Shown: positions 47,084 to 59,244, numbered from the stretch's first letter. The stretch: 64,000 bases of DNA from Guadua angustifolia (GCA_036346375.1 JAYEVE010000609.1:62001-126000); one strand, 5' to 3'. Translations and numbers: made by a program. The notes: generated by a model not told the origin, from the letters alone.

Positions 47084-47512
47084 CTGGAGGTGTGGTGATT
47101 GACGGGAACAGAAGCTTAGATGTGGCTAGAAGATAGCTAATAGAGTCACAAGTATAGTGACATATTTTGGTATTGTAATATGCTGGATGTAATATATATA
47201 TGTATGTATTTTCAGCACTGGAAGATAAGTGGGCAAGTGAGCCTATGTGTATTCCTGTGTATATTAAACATATTTTAAGTACTGAAAAGTGAGTAGTTGT
47301 ACAATGAGTATGTGCTATGCTATGGACAGCTTTTGCTTGTACAGCTTTCTGTGAATAAATATGTGAATTTTCTCTCGTAAGTTTTAACTATTAGAGTGGA
47401 AATTTACGATGAGATTATTCTTGTGTTCAATTAAAATTAAAACAAAGTAACCGTAAAATTTTAGGACGCATTTAAAAGAACAGAAATAACTAGTACTTCT
47501 TTTATTGTCAGC

Positions 47513-47534
47513 TTCTAATAAAGATTGCGTGCAG
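47513..47534 (+). promoter_or_regulatory. Splice-acceptor-like site just before gag
   Basis: TTCTAAT (47,513-47,519) and GCGTGCAG ending at 47,534, one base before the ATG at 47,536 that opens the gag frame. Third site of this type in the element. Confidence 0.5.
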
Positions 47535-47535
47535 G

Positions 47536-49280
47536 ATGCGATCCACAAGGTCATTGAGCCATATTTTGGAGGGCGAGGCTGAACAAAACGTTCGTACTCA
47601 GCGAACAGGCGTTCCTACGCCAATGCAGCAGAACCCGCAGCATCCATCGGCGAGGGCCTCAACATCTCGGGGTACTCGTCGCGAGCCACCCGCACTCATC
47701 AGGAGCAAGATATTCCTGAGGAACAGTTGCCGGAGCCGCCGACTATGGCGCAAGTCTTGGCTATGATGGAGCAAGGGAGGCAAACTCACACCTTGTTGCT
47801 GCAACAAATTGCGCAAGGTGTGGCTGCTCAGAATGCTAATCGGGGTGGCAATGGCGGGTCAAAATTGAATGAATTCTTAAGAACCCAGCCACCGGTGTTC
47901 TCGTCATCCGTAGAACCACTTGAAGCGGATAATTGGCTGCGGGCAATGGAGAATAAATTGAACATAGCCCAGTGTGATGAAAGGGAGAAAGTTCTGTATG
48001 CTTCTTATCAATTGCAAGGAGATGCTGCCATTTGGTGGGAGAGCTATCAAGTGACCCTACCAGAGGGCCAAGTGGTGCTATGGCCAGAGTTCAAGGCGGC
48101 TTTCCGTCGCACACATATACCGGCCAGCATAATTGAAGTAAAGAAGTGAGAGTTCCTGGATTTGAAGCAGGGTAATATGACTGTTATGGAGTATTTACAT
48201 CGTTTCAATTACCTGTCTCGATATGCCCCTCATGAGGTAGCTGATGAAGCTAGAAAGGTGGAATGGTTTAGAGAGCACCTTAATGAAGAAATCAAGTGGG
48301 CTCTCATTGCTCAAGATATCAATGATTTTCAAACTCTGGTTGACAAAGCAGTCCGAGTGGAGTATGGCAGTAAGGATGTTCTGGAAAGCAGGAAGCGCAA
48401 GTGGCTTGCACGCAAATCTGCTAATGTGGGGTCGTCTCGATCACAGGGTGGTCAGTCATCGTCTGTTCGCCGACCTCCACCACAGATGCAGCGAACCCAG
48501 CGTCCAGCACCGCAATTCCAGCGCGGCCAAGGACAAGTGGTTTGTGCTTCCCAGCAGCAGTCCCAGCGAGCCACTCGCTCTTCGCAGCCAGTAAGGGCAG
48601 CAACTACCGCTCAGAAACCAGTGCCGAATGTCACTTGTTTTCATTGCAATGAGCATGGACATTATGCGAGTTCCTGTCCCAAGAAAAAGGCCGGGCAGCC
48701 GCGCTCCCAATCGCAAGGCCGACCCCGTGGAGCTGGTGTGCAGCCGGCCCCAGGAGCAGCTTCGGCCCCAATTCCAAGCGGTAACCGTGGCCAATTGCAT
48801 CACATGACTGCGGAGGAAGCGCAAGAGGCACCTGATGTGGTGCTAGGTACGTGTTTGGTACATTCAGTTCCTACATTGGTCTTATTTGATTCTGGAGCTT
48901 CCCATTCCTTTATGTCTAAGAAATTTTTTGAGGGAAGTGATTTAGAAGCCGACATATTGTCTTTTCCCATGATTATTAGATCCCCAGGAGCCACCATTAA
49001 AACTACAAATTTTTGTCCTAGTGTCAGTATAGAAATAAGTGGAGTAGTGTTCTCCGCCGATTTCATCTTAATAGAAACTTCTGGGTTAGACATAATCTTA
49101 GGAATGGATTGGTTAGCAAAACACCAAGGCTACGTAGACTGTGCTAACAAATCAGTAGCTCTCACAAACCAAGATGGTGTCCGAGTAGAATTCTCGTCCA
49201 GTGTTAAATCCTCCACACAACAACCTGTGTTATGTTCTGTAACTTCTTCAAAAATTAATCAAGTGCCCGTAGTTAATTGA
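47536..49280 (+). pseudogene. gag and protease of gypsy element 2, damaged
   Basis: The gag start is taken as ATG 47,536 (MRSTRSLSHILEGEAEQNV). A small indel near 47,690 shifts to the frame of 47,727, with the capsid region LNEFLRTQPPVFSSSVEPLE, DNWLRAMENKL and GDAAIWWESYQV. A TGA at 48,147-48,149 interrupts KK-EFLDLKQGN; since an Arg codon CGA is expected, a C-to-T change at CG is likely. The same frame continues to 49,280 with the zinc knuckle CFHCNEHGHYASSC and an intact retropepsin site LVLFDSGASHSFMSKK. A one-base insertion near 49,275 separates it from pol. Confidence 0.85.
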
Positions 49281-52144
49281 GTATCCTGATGTGTTTCCTA
49301 ATGAATTGCCGGGAATGCCGCCGGACCGTGATATGGAGTTTGTTATTGACTTGGTGCCTGGAACTGCACCCATATCCAAGCGTCCATATCGAATGCCCCC
49401 TAATGACTTAATGGAACTGAAGAAGCAACTCGAAGAACAGCTAGATAAAGGCTTTATTCATCCTAGTACTTCACCTTGGGGCAGTCCAGTCTTATTTGGT
49501 GAAAAGAAGGATGGTGGTCAACGTATGTGTGTGGACTATCGTACGCTAAATGACGTCACCATCAAAAACAAATATCCACTTCCCCGCATCGATGATTTAT
49601 TTGATCAACTGAATGGTGCTCAAGTATTTTCCAAAATAGATCTTAGACTGGGTTATTTTCAGTTGAAGATCAGGCCATCTGATATTCCTAAGACTGCATT
49701 CGTTACTCGTTACGGATTGTACGAGTACACTGTCATGTCATTTGGCCTCACAAATGCTCCAGCAAGTTTTATGAATTTAATGAATAAAATCTTCATGGAG
49801 TACCTGGATAGATTTGTGGTAGTCTTCATTGATGATATTCTGATTTATTCCAAGAATGAAGAAGAGCATGCTCAACATTTACAAGTGGTTCTTAGTAAAT
49901 TGCGAGAAAATAAGCTTTATGCCAAGTTTGAGAAGTGTAAATTTTGGCTAAAAGAAATAGCATTTCTTGGTCATGTTCTGTCAAGAGGAGGGGTTGCAGT
50001 TGATCCCAGCAACGTACAAACTGTATTAGCTTGGGAGAGGCTGCAATCAGTTCCAGAAATTCGAAGTTTTCTAGGAATGGCTGGATATTATCGCCGGTTC
50101 ATTGAAAACTTTTCCAAAATTGCAAGGCCATTGACCCAGCTATTAAAGAAAGAGAAGAAATTTATTTGGACTCCAGAGTGTGAAGAAAGTTTTCAAGAAT
50201 TGAAAAAGAGGTTAACATCGGCCCCAGTGCTAGTGTTGCCTGATATCCATAAAAACTTTGAAGTATATTGTGACGCTTCACATCATGGTTTGGGATGTGT
50301 GTTAATGCAGGAGGGAAAAGTTGTTGCGTATGCTTCCCGACAACTTCGCCCTCATGAGCAGAATTATCCTACACATGATTTGGAGTTAGCCGCTGTTGTT
50401 CATGCTTTGAAAATATGGCAGCACTATCTTATTGGAAATCGAACTGAAATTTATACAGATCACAAAAGCCTTAAGTATTTCTTCACTCAGCCAGATCTGA
50501 ATTTGAGGCAAAGAAGATGGTTAGAATTAATTAAAGATTATGACATTGGTATTCATTATCATCCGGGAAAAGCAAATGTTGTAGCAGATGCTCTCAGTTG
50601 GAAACTTTATTGCACTTGGATTTCTAATCAAGCTGATTTAATGAATGAATTTCAGAAGCTTAATCTGAATTTAGTTGAAGATGGTTATGTAGCTGCTCTT
50701 GATGTGCAACCTACCCTTAAGAACCAAATTAAAGCCGCGCAACTCAAAGATGAAGCTGTTATTAAAATTCAGAATCAGTTGAAAGAAGGCAAGGAGTCTG
50801 AATTTACCATGAGCTCAGATGGGATAATATTCCGAGGATCTCGTATTTATGTGCCGAATGATTCAAAAATCAAGAAATTAATTCTGTCTGAGGCACATGA
50901 GTCGCCATTATCCATTCATCCGGGAAGCACAAAAATGTATCAAGATCTTAAAAAGGAGTATTGGTGGCCTGGTATGAAGAAGGACATTGCTGAATATGTC
51001 GCTAGATGCGATATATGCCAACGAGTTAAAGCTGAACATCAACGCCTAGTCAGACTTCTTCAACCATTGCAAATTCCAGAATGGAAGTGGGATGATATCA
51101 GTATGGATTTTGTCACTGGTTTACCCAGAACTCAAAAAGGAAATGACTCCATTTGGGTAATTGTTGATCGGTTGACGAAAGTAGCTTATTTTATTCCTGT
51201 GAGGACTACTCATTCCGGGGATAAATTGGCTGAACTCTACATCAACAATATTGTGCGTTTGCACGGAGTCCCAAAGACAATTGTGTCTGATCGTGGCTCA
51301 CATTCACATCTCGTTTTTGGGAAAAATTGCATGGTATGCTGTAAACCAAGCTGAATTTTAGTACAGCCTATCATCCTCAAACGGATGGACAAACTGAAAG
51401 GACAAATCAAATATTGGAAGATATGTTGAGAGCCTGTGTGCTATCTTATAGCACTAATTGGAAAAAATGCTTGGCGTTTGCGGAATTTTCGTACAACAAT
51501 AGTTTTCAAGCAAGTTTGCAAATGTCACCATTTGAAGCTCTTTATGGAAGAAAATGTAGAACACCGTTATTCTGGTCAGAAACTGGAGAGAAGCAGTTCT
51601 TCGGTCCAGATCTTATTCAGGAAGCCCAAGAACATGTAGATTTAATAAGAAGTCGACTAAGGGAAGCTCAATCTCGTCAAAAGAGTTATGCCGACAATCG
51701 TCGACGTGACTTGAGTTTCGAGGTTAATGATCATGTCATCTTAAAGTCTCACCACTTCGCGGTATTCGCCGTTTCCAAATCCGAGGTAAATTGGCGCCAC
51801 GATATATTGGGCCATATCGTATCCTTGAGAAGATGGGCGAAAAGGCGTATAAACTGGAATTACCATCTCAGTTATCCAGTGTTCATAACGTCTTTCATAT
51901 GTCGCAATTAAGGAAATGTCTTCGTCTTCCTTCTGAACTTACCCAGCTAGAAGAAATTGATTTGCAACCTGATTTGACTTATCGGGAACATCCGAATAGA
52001 ATCTTAGAGGAAGCTGAACGCCGCACTCGCAACAAGTCTCACAAGATGATTAAGGTGCAATGGAGTAATCATTCCGAAGATGAGGCAACCTGGGAGCAGG
52101 AAGATCGACTCAAGGAGGAATTTCCCGAATTCTTTCAGGAGTAG
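49281..52144 (+). pseudogene. pol of gypsy element 2: RT, RNase H, integrase, chromodomain
   Basis: The main frame (49,291-51,354, 687 codons) carries RT (CVDYRTLNDVTIKNKYPLPR, catalytic FIDDILIYS, FLGHVLS), RNase H (VYCDASHHGLGCVLMQ, DHKSLKYFFTQ) and the integrase zinc finger (HESPLSIHPGSTKMYQDL, CDICQ) with the first two catalytic Asp positions (DFVTGLPRTQ, SDRGS). Frameshifts near 51,305 and 51,745 displace the rest: the Glu region DGQTERTNQILED, PFEALYGRKCRTPL, then VHNVFHMSQLRKCLR and the chromodomain-like IKVQWSNHSEDEATWEQED ending at 52,144. All catalytic residues can be traced, so decay is recent or partly artefactual. As written, no full integrase can be made. Confidence 0.9.
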
Positions 52145-52185
52145 TTTCCTTTAGACCCGCCAAATCTCGGGGTCGAGATTTTTGT

Positions 52186-52199
52186 AAGAGAGGTAGATC
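52186..52199 (+). other. Polypurine tract of gypsy element 2
   Basis: AAGAGAGGTAGATC immediately before the 3' LTR start at 52,200. Less pure than in the other elements, but in the right place. Confidence 0.55.
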
Positions 52200-55100
52200 T
52201 GTAACAGCCCAGAAATTCCAGAACAGTAAAATATAATATTTAAATTTGAATGTGAATATTTTCAGCTTGTTCATAATGCCTTTGATTTTATTTGGAGTTT
52301 TATAAATTCTTTTGTGTTTTGAGTTGCAATAAAAGTCAAATAAAGAATGCAAAGAAGAAAAGGCAAAGAAGCAAAAAATTTGGAAATTTATTAGGAGAAT
52401 CCTGAACATGTAAATAAGCTGTTTTAATTATCAAATAAAAATTATGCATAAGAAATTGAGGAAGGAAAATGGCAAAACAAATTTTATTCCCAAATGATGC
52501 ATTATCAGAAATGGTGTAAAATATTGGAACAGCAAATGGAGTTGAGAAAATTTATATGAGAACCTCATTACTATATCTACACATAGTAAAAATATAATAA
52601 ATTAATAAAATGGTTTGAGACTTATTAAAATTTGAAAACTGAAAACTTGGGAAAATGGAAATTCCAAAGTCAGAATTTTAATTAAATAATTACTCAAGTA
52701 TTTGAGCTAAAAATTTTACATAAGTATCCTTAGCTCAAATACAATTGAAAAAAATATTAAAAATAATATACTTCATTTGATCATAAACAAAAATCAAAGT
52801 CAGAGGCTAGAAATTCAAATAGTCACTATTGAAGGAATATTTATAAATTCTCAGTAACTTGAATTAATCCAAAATTTTTACCAGGGGGTAAATACTGGTT
52901 GGAGACCTCAGTCAAAAATTTTCACCATTTCTGCATTCATTTGACCACCACCAAAAATCAGTGAGAGAGGGAGAAATTGACCCTAACCACCTGTTTCTTT
53001 TCGGTACGGTCATCGACTTGTGGGCCAACTCGAAATCTGTCTTGTTTTCTTTGGTGCAATGGTGAAATCACTCACCTGGCAATGGCCCCAGTGCCCCACC
53101 GCCAGCTCTTCTTCCCCAATTGCCGCTAATTTGAGCGGTGCATCGCAGAGAACTCTCCGGCGCGAGAACGCATGGTGAGCTTGATTCATCGAACCAATCC
53201 GCCGCTTCGGTCATTCCTCTCGTCACCTTCCTCACCACCACACGGACCAGCCACGAAGTCGCATGCATCGAAGCCGCCATTACTCTTTCCGCTTTGCTCC
53301 GTCCTTCCGAAACGAAGAATGGCGATTGCTGCCGCGCGTCCCAGCCTCCACAGTCCGCCAAAGCCACTACAAAACCACTCCAGAGCCATACTAGCACTCT
53401 TTCCCCTTTCCCTTCGTCAGTCTCCTGGCTCCTTTCTTCTTCTTCTCCATTGTTCGCAGGAAGCCAGGGAAAGGGGGGAAGCAACGCAGAACTCGAATCA
53501 ACCGGTAATCTCCGAAATTTCTTGGTCCAAGAGCTTCGCCTCAGCCCCTATGTTATTGATCAATCGATGTTTTCACTCATTCCAGCGTTATTCACCTGAT
53601 TTCGCTTGTCTTCTTCTCCGCCCCCGCATGGTGGGCGAGCTGTTCGCTTCTTCTCTGACGCCGTTTCCAGGTGAAATGGAACCTTCTTGCTCCACTGATG
53701 CTCACCGAGTTCTTGTCCGAACCAATGGACCGCCGGAGTTGAGCTTTCACCGGAGGTCCATGGCAGCCGCCGCAGGCGCACGAGGGCGACCATGCTCCCG
53801 GCCATCCCGAGCCGAATGAGTACCACCAACGTGTTCGCCTTGTCATGTCAGAGTCAGTAGGTCCCGCCTATTCCGTGCTCGGCCGTCGTTTTACACGGCG
53901 AGGCCGAAACCACCTTCCTGCTTTGATCGCCGACGTCATGGGTCCCAGCCCTTGACCGAAGTCGGCTTTAGCCAAAAGGGGAAATCGTCATCCTTAGGGG
54001 AAAACATATTTTCCATTTTTGGAAGGTTTCTATTTTGGGGGATTTTTCATACCGAGATTATTCAAATTTGAATATCTTTTGAACCAATAGTCCAATTTAT
54101 ATGAAATAAATTTTAAAATTCGTGTAAAATCTAGTAGATTTAGAATATGCAAAAATATTTTTGAAATTGTCACTGTGTGATTTTTAGTAAATGAAATACA
54201 TGGGGGAAAGCATTATGCCTTAAGAAATTAATGATTTTAACTTTAGGCAAAATGAAGAAAAGTGAATTTTTGTGGAACCCTGGTACTGTTAATAGCTTAA
54301 AAATGTAATGAAATGGTATTTAAGTGGAGATATTCCAAGAGCTTAATAAATCCTTAAGTGAAACAATGTCACATGTATAGTTTAAAATGAAAATATGCTT
54401 TAAGTACAAATAGGAAAATGGTATGATCGAAGTTATAAAATGCAAAATTTGAAGAGTCAGTGACAGCATTGAACTCAATTGGGTTTCTGGTTATTATGCA
54501 TACATATCCTTGCATGCATAATCATGCATATGCTATTATATATATATGAAGATTCATATATATGTTCTAGCAATGATTTGCTGTCAATAACTAGAACCTT
54601 ATTAAAATGTTGCTTTGAATCTGAATCCAATCAAAAGGATAAGAATTTGTTAAGCCCGAAATGATTAAATCATTATAATCTTAACCTATTTTTTATGTCT
54701 TGAATTCGAAAATATAAATAAAAGAAATCACAATCTTTGCATCTTGAATTCGTAAAGTAAAAATAATGAATTCAATTAAGCAACTCTGTCTTGTGTGTTC
54801 AATTTTATTTATTCTTGCTATCTCCTTTCTTTTTGCCCTTTTTAATTGCTGATTCCAAATTGTGCTTCTTACGACGTGTAGACGTTGACGTGCCTGACGA
54901 GGAGGACGACTTTGAAGCTGAACCTGAGTTTGAGCCTGACAGTGCAAAGCAAGTCAAGCAACCCCTTGATCATGTTGAACCCGATAATTTACCTACGATA
55001 TGTTGTTTTTGCAATCAGATATTGCATCTGAGTAATTCCCGTAAAACAACTATGTTGGGTAGAACAATTGTTATCCCTGTGTAATATGGTTCTCCTTAAT

Positions 55101-56556
55101 CTGTATGACATGTGAACCTTGTAACCGTACGTATGGCTTAGACATAAACTAATGTCACTGTGGGTATAAACGTTAGATATTATATTTGCTTAGCCATGCT
55201 CAACGTCAAAATGGTTCATCTTCAAACTGTTTATTCAACCAACTGCCATTTGAAAAGGTTGCTGTTAGTTTACTAAAAACTCAAACTAAAACTATGATTT
55301 GGATGTGGGCGACTATTGGCAATAGCCGGAGGTGCAAAAAGGAGCTGCACGTAGTGTAGGGTGGAGTGTCGCCCACGTCATATTAAGGACCGAGCAATGG
55401 GACGCTATTGATCCAAGATTTCCGTGCAACCACGAGGTCCGGTATGGGACGGCCATAGCTTATTAAGGTTTTTAGACATGGCTTTGCTCATTGGTAGGTG
55501 GGAGCTAGCGGAAGCACTCCAGTTCGGATTGCTTGTGAGGGGCTTCCACACAGTTCGTGTGGGTAATTGCCTGGCCGTGCAACTGCGGTATGCGCCGCCG
55601 TGTTCAGAAACATTGTGTTGTGTGTGAAAGTGGATCCACGGCTTGTGTGTGTGTTTCTGTTTCTACGGCGGGGGTTAACGTCCCGGGCTGGATCAAAGTC
55701 ATGTCCGAATAATGTAACGGCTATGTATGATCGCCTTGTCGGCACACCAAAGGAAGTGTGTCGTATGGCCTCACAAAAGTTTGATTATTCCTTGTGGGTA
55801 AAGTTGTACACCTCTGCAGAGTTTAAAATCTAATTAATTAGCCGCGCCCGCGGTCATGGGCACTTGGTGAAATCATTCCAATGTTAGATTTTATTATTTT
55901 CTGAAAACTGGAGTTTCGATTTGAAACTGTTTTGGCAACTTGTTTTATGTCCAAAGGAATCGACATGTATGGTTGTTCAGTCGGGTAGACTGGTTATGCA
56001 ATTGTATTTACTTTCTCAGAAATTCGTTCTTTAGCAGTTTTATAAATGCGAATTGCAATCTAATATTACCTTATGTTTTACTTCTTTAGCAACTGCAAAA
56101 TAACTAGAGCCTGTCATTTGATTAAGCCTGCATGATTATTTATTTGCATTTGCTAACCACTATCAAGTCTTGCTGAGTACTAATGTACTCAATCTTGCTT
56201 TACCTGCTGTCTCAGAAGATGAAGATTCAGTTCTGCCGGACGACGTGTATTTCCAGTCAGGACGTGGGAATTTAGATGACGACTTTTTATTCTAGGAGTT
56301 TCTGCATCGATGCTGCATGGGTTGTTAGGGCAATCCACAGGTCTTGGTTTTTCCGTCGTGTTGTTGCTACCTTATTAATTCTAAGTGTTGTAAATTAAGA
56401 AAAAAAATTTGCTCTGTATAATTAATCTTGTGCAGGTTATAAATACCCTGTTTGGTTGTGATATCGTTGTTGTAAACATGTGTGTGCTAGCTACTGATCC
56501 AGGGACTAGTACTATATACACATGGAGGTTCCTGTTCATCAGAACGGGGTGTCACA
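52200..56556 (+). repeat. 3' LTR of gypsy element 2
   Basis: 4357 bp, colinear with 40,757-45,389 minus the MITE. AT-rich parts are almost identical. The GC-rich zone 53,000-53,950 differs by many short indels. It ends GGGGTGTCACA at 56,556 and is followed by the target duplication TGTTC. Confidence 0.93.
55795..55860 (+). other. Conserved palindromic motif of the LTR
   Basis: GGGTAAAGTTGTACAC, the perfect palindrome CTCTGCAGAG (55,812-55,821), then about 20 bases and AATTAGCCGCGCCCGCGGTC with a second dyad. The same arrangement appears in most LTR copies of this window in both families. The function is not known; an RNA structure or regulatory site is possible. Confidence 0.6.
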
Positions 56557-57106
56557 TGTTCTCCTCTGGAAGTAACTTCTTTATGAGGCATAACAACTCG
56601 TCGAATCCCTTATCAGACAATCCATTGGTCGCCTTCCATTGCATCGTTCTAGTGTGGTACGCAACTTTTTATGGCCTCGTCGACGCTTTGGGTACAACAG
56701 TGTTCCGTGGTCCTCCCATAGGCGCCAGTAACTTTTCGTAATGTCTTTCATCGATGTATTCTCCTCTCCATCACGCAAAGATCTGGTCTAGGTCATCATC
56801 ACCACACTCCCCAATGTATCTTCGAAGAACCGTGTTGACCAGTGTCCGGATATTATTGTCCGCCTCTTCTTCTTCACCGCCTTCTTCAGATAATCTCTTC
56901 TTCACCGTGCTTGGTCCAGCAGGTATAGTTTGACATGAAACCTCTTGTGAGCAAATGAAAGTGAAGGTGGCTGGATTTTGGCCCTCCTTCTCATTCTTGC
57001 ATCTATGCATGGACAGCATATGTAGCTCGACGTCGTGTGTGCATCGGCCAGACGAAGAAAATCTTGCAAACCTGCAAGAACTCCGGGAGCGCCGATCCAT
57101 GTACAT
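56557..57106 (-). pseudogene. CACTA transposase N-terminal region
   Basis: The minus frames run from ATG 57,106 (MYMDRRSRSSCRFARFSSSG) through an acidic stretch (EEGGEEEEADNNI, GDDDLDQIFA) and, after a frame change near 56,770, KSYWRLWEDHG, then LSDKGFDELLCLIKKLLPEEN up to 56,557 (two adjoining motifs). The last motif corresponds to the WSNKSF-LL-LLK-LLPEGN-LP region that begins the TNP2 (Transposase_21) core. At least one frameshift or an unrecognised intron separates the parts. Confidence 0.65.
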
Positions 57107-57850
57107 CCATCGCGGTCCATCTACATTATGTTACATCAAGATAATCTGTTACCTCATTTTTCGATAATGAATTGTTGAACCAAAACCTAAATATTAGCTA
57201 GATCCACACCTTCAATCCGAGCTAAATAATAATCCAAGCAAAATATAAACCCACACAACAAGTTTTTGCAACCTACAAAAAGAATTGGTCGATCGAGTCT
57301 GGATTCAAAATTTCGAACAAAATTCACGACGACTTTGTTTGCAAATTCTGTTGAAATTGTAACACCCTAAAAATTTCTAAATTATTATTCAATCATTTAT
57401 TTTTATTTTTTCTAAATCTCTAGCACTTAATTAATGATGTTTTCAAAAATAATTTGTTGATGGAAATTAAAACCAAAATTATACTAGAAGTAATTTTCTA
57501 AGTTTAAAATAGTCCAAAGTATTTTTGAAAACTTTTCTCAAATATTGAACTCATTTTATATTTTCTATAAAGCCATTCATATTTCGATATTATTTTAATT
57601 CGCAAATGAATTTAAATTTCTTCTTTTCCACATAACCATTGCCATTTGACGATCCCAAACTCCATGATTTCCATGCACCATTCTCCCCGACTACGTGCAA
57701 CCAAACCTCATCCTTCATCGAATCGATGGAACTAAAACCTAAATTTAAGCTAGATCCACACATTAAATGCGAGCTACATTATAATCCAAGCAAATTCTAA
57801 GCTTACACAACAAGTTTTTGTATCCTATTTGAAAAGATCAAGCTAGATCT

Positions 57851-58196
57851 CTACATTCATATTAATCTTTCATCAATCATGGGAAAAGATCAAATTTTTT
57901 CATAATTCAAGCAAAAAAGAGGCTCCATTTAACACCAAATGATGTGAGGAATGATGTTACTAACCTTAGTTACCTTGGTTGCGAGTAAAATGACCAAAAT
58001 TTTGAAATTTGGGCAGCACCTCCTCTACATTCATAATCTTTGATCAATCATGGGAAAAGATCAAATTTTCTTCATAATTCAAGCAAAAAAGAGGCTCCAT
58101 TTAACACCAAATGAAGTGAGGAATGATATTACTAACCTTAGCTACCTTGGTTGTGAGTAAAATGACCAAAATTTTGAAATTTTGGGCAGACCTCCT
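57851..58196. repeat. Two 173-bp tandem repeats in the CACTA subterminal region
   Basis: The unit TCTACATTCAT...CATGGGAAAAGATCAAATTT...GACCAAAATTTTGAAATTT starts at 57,851 and again at 58,024. The copies differ at a handful of bases. Confidence 0.85.
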
Positions 58197-58337
58197 CCCT
58201 TGAAGCTCTTGGTCAAGCTCCACCGTTCTTTTCAAGACCGGAATGATCTGGGTCCGCAGAGAGCGGAGGAGGAAGAAGTTTAATTGGGACTCGAGACGGT
58301 TGAAGACTGAACCGTCTTGACAAGATAACATCAAGAC

Positions 58338-58402
58338 GGTTGGTGTCACGAACCAAGTACTATTTAGCACCCACTAAATAGTACCGGTTCGTGACACCAA
58401 CC
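58338..58402. repeat. Perfect-arm hairpin in the CACTA subterminal region
   Basis: GGTTGGTGTCACGAACC (58,338-58,354) is the exact reverse complement of 58,386-58,402. Inside it, TACTATTTAG and CTAAATAGTA extend the stem. Palindromic subterminal repeats of this kind bind TNPA-type proteins in known CACTA elements. Confidence 0.85.
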
Positions 58403-58561
58403 AAGATCGATGTGATCTCATCGACGGTTCGTGTCTTCAACCGTACTAATCGCCTCCCAGAGCTCTGTAGCCGTTGAACCGGACTGATCTAAATATCGGT
58501 GCGGTTCGCACTCAACCGCATCATTGATGGGCCGGTAGGAAAGGTCGATTCTGTAGTAGTG

Positions 58562-59244
58562 ACAATAATTCTTAAGAATTTAATGACACCCTGATGGAAG
58601 CTAGTATTATACTCACCGGGGTTTGTTTTGCTCAAATATCAGTTTGAGATGAAAAATTGATGTGCAAGAAGGGGTTTGCTTCTGCGTGGATATTACAACG
58701 TTGTCTAATTATCAGAGCTCGATATAAGGGGTCTATTACAATTTATATTCTATTGACTGCACGAGAGTTTTTTTTTCATCTTGTTAGTTTTTGCAGTCTT
58801 AGTTTCAACTATATTATGGAATTTAATTATCTTTGAAGTTAGCAGTTTGACGTATGTGGTGGCTACACGTATAACTTGCTCTTTCAATGAACATTGTTTA
58901 TCGAATTTTGTATTCTAGAACTTGCTAGAATTCTTTTAGAACAAGTACAGTAACAAAGACCACTACTTCATCTCTTATCCATATTATCTAGAGTAAGCAA
59001 TAAAGCCAGCTTGTATGATAGCCATCTCTAAAAGTTGTCTCTAGTTGTTGTACAATAACTATCTCTTCTCTCTTGAACATAAATAATATATCTTGTTTCC
59101 TGTATTGCAATGCTGGCTACTAAATAAGAGCCGATTATATTCTTTCTCCTCTTTTCTCACTGTTCTATATAGGATAAAATTGATGTGTACATGTTTATAG
59201 TAATCTAAGATAGTCTTATTGTACTTGCTCTTAAGATCTGTCTA
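58562..59244. other. Flank between CACTA end and NLR relic
   Basis: No gene seen. A 40-base stretch (TTAAGAATTTAATGACACCC, 58,574 onward) recurs at about 60,101 with one or two changes, so the sequence on both sides of the NLR relic is duplicated. Confidence 0.45.

Larger units (their letters stand above)
40757..56556 (+). mobile_element. Ty3/gypsy LTR retrotransposon 2, complete, plus strand
   Basis: A 15.8-kb element with perfect target duplication TGTTC (40,752-40,756 and 56,557-56,561). LTRs start TGTAACAGCCC and end CTCACA or GTCACA. The interior has a primer site, two extra ORFs, gag with a CCHC knuckle, protease, RT, RNase H, integrase and a chromodomain-like end, all on the plus strand. 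The chromodomain-like C-terminus places it with chromoviruses (Tekay/Del-like, inference). It interrupts a CACTA transposase gene between the codons for PEEN and TLPEA. Confidence 0.95.
56557..58561 (-). mobile_element. 5' portion of a CACTA element, minus strand
   Basis: The right terminus TCTGTAGTAGTG (58,550-58,561) is the reverse complement of CACTACTACAGA, a CACTA-type end. Next to it are subterminal palindromes (58,338-58,402), 173-bp tandem repeats (57,851-58,196) and further direct repeats (57,190-57,290 and 57,735-57,840), then the transposase gene. The body was split by gypsy element 2 at 56,557. TGTAACACCCTAAAAATT at 57,368 looks like the start of another old LTR, not resolved further. 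The 3' part of the CACTA element is lost. Confidence 0.75.

Noticed and set aside
57368..57750. Solo LTR starting TGTAACACCC inside the CACTA subterminal region
   Set aside because: Only the start motif was seen; no matching end or target duplication could be found by eye.
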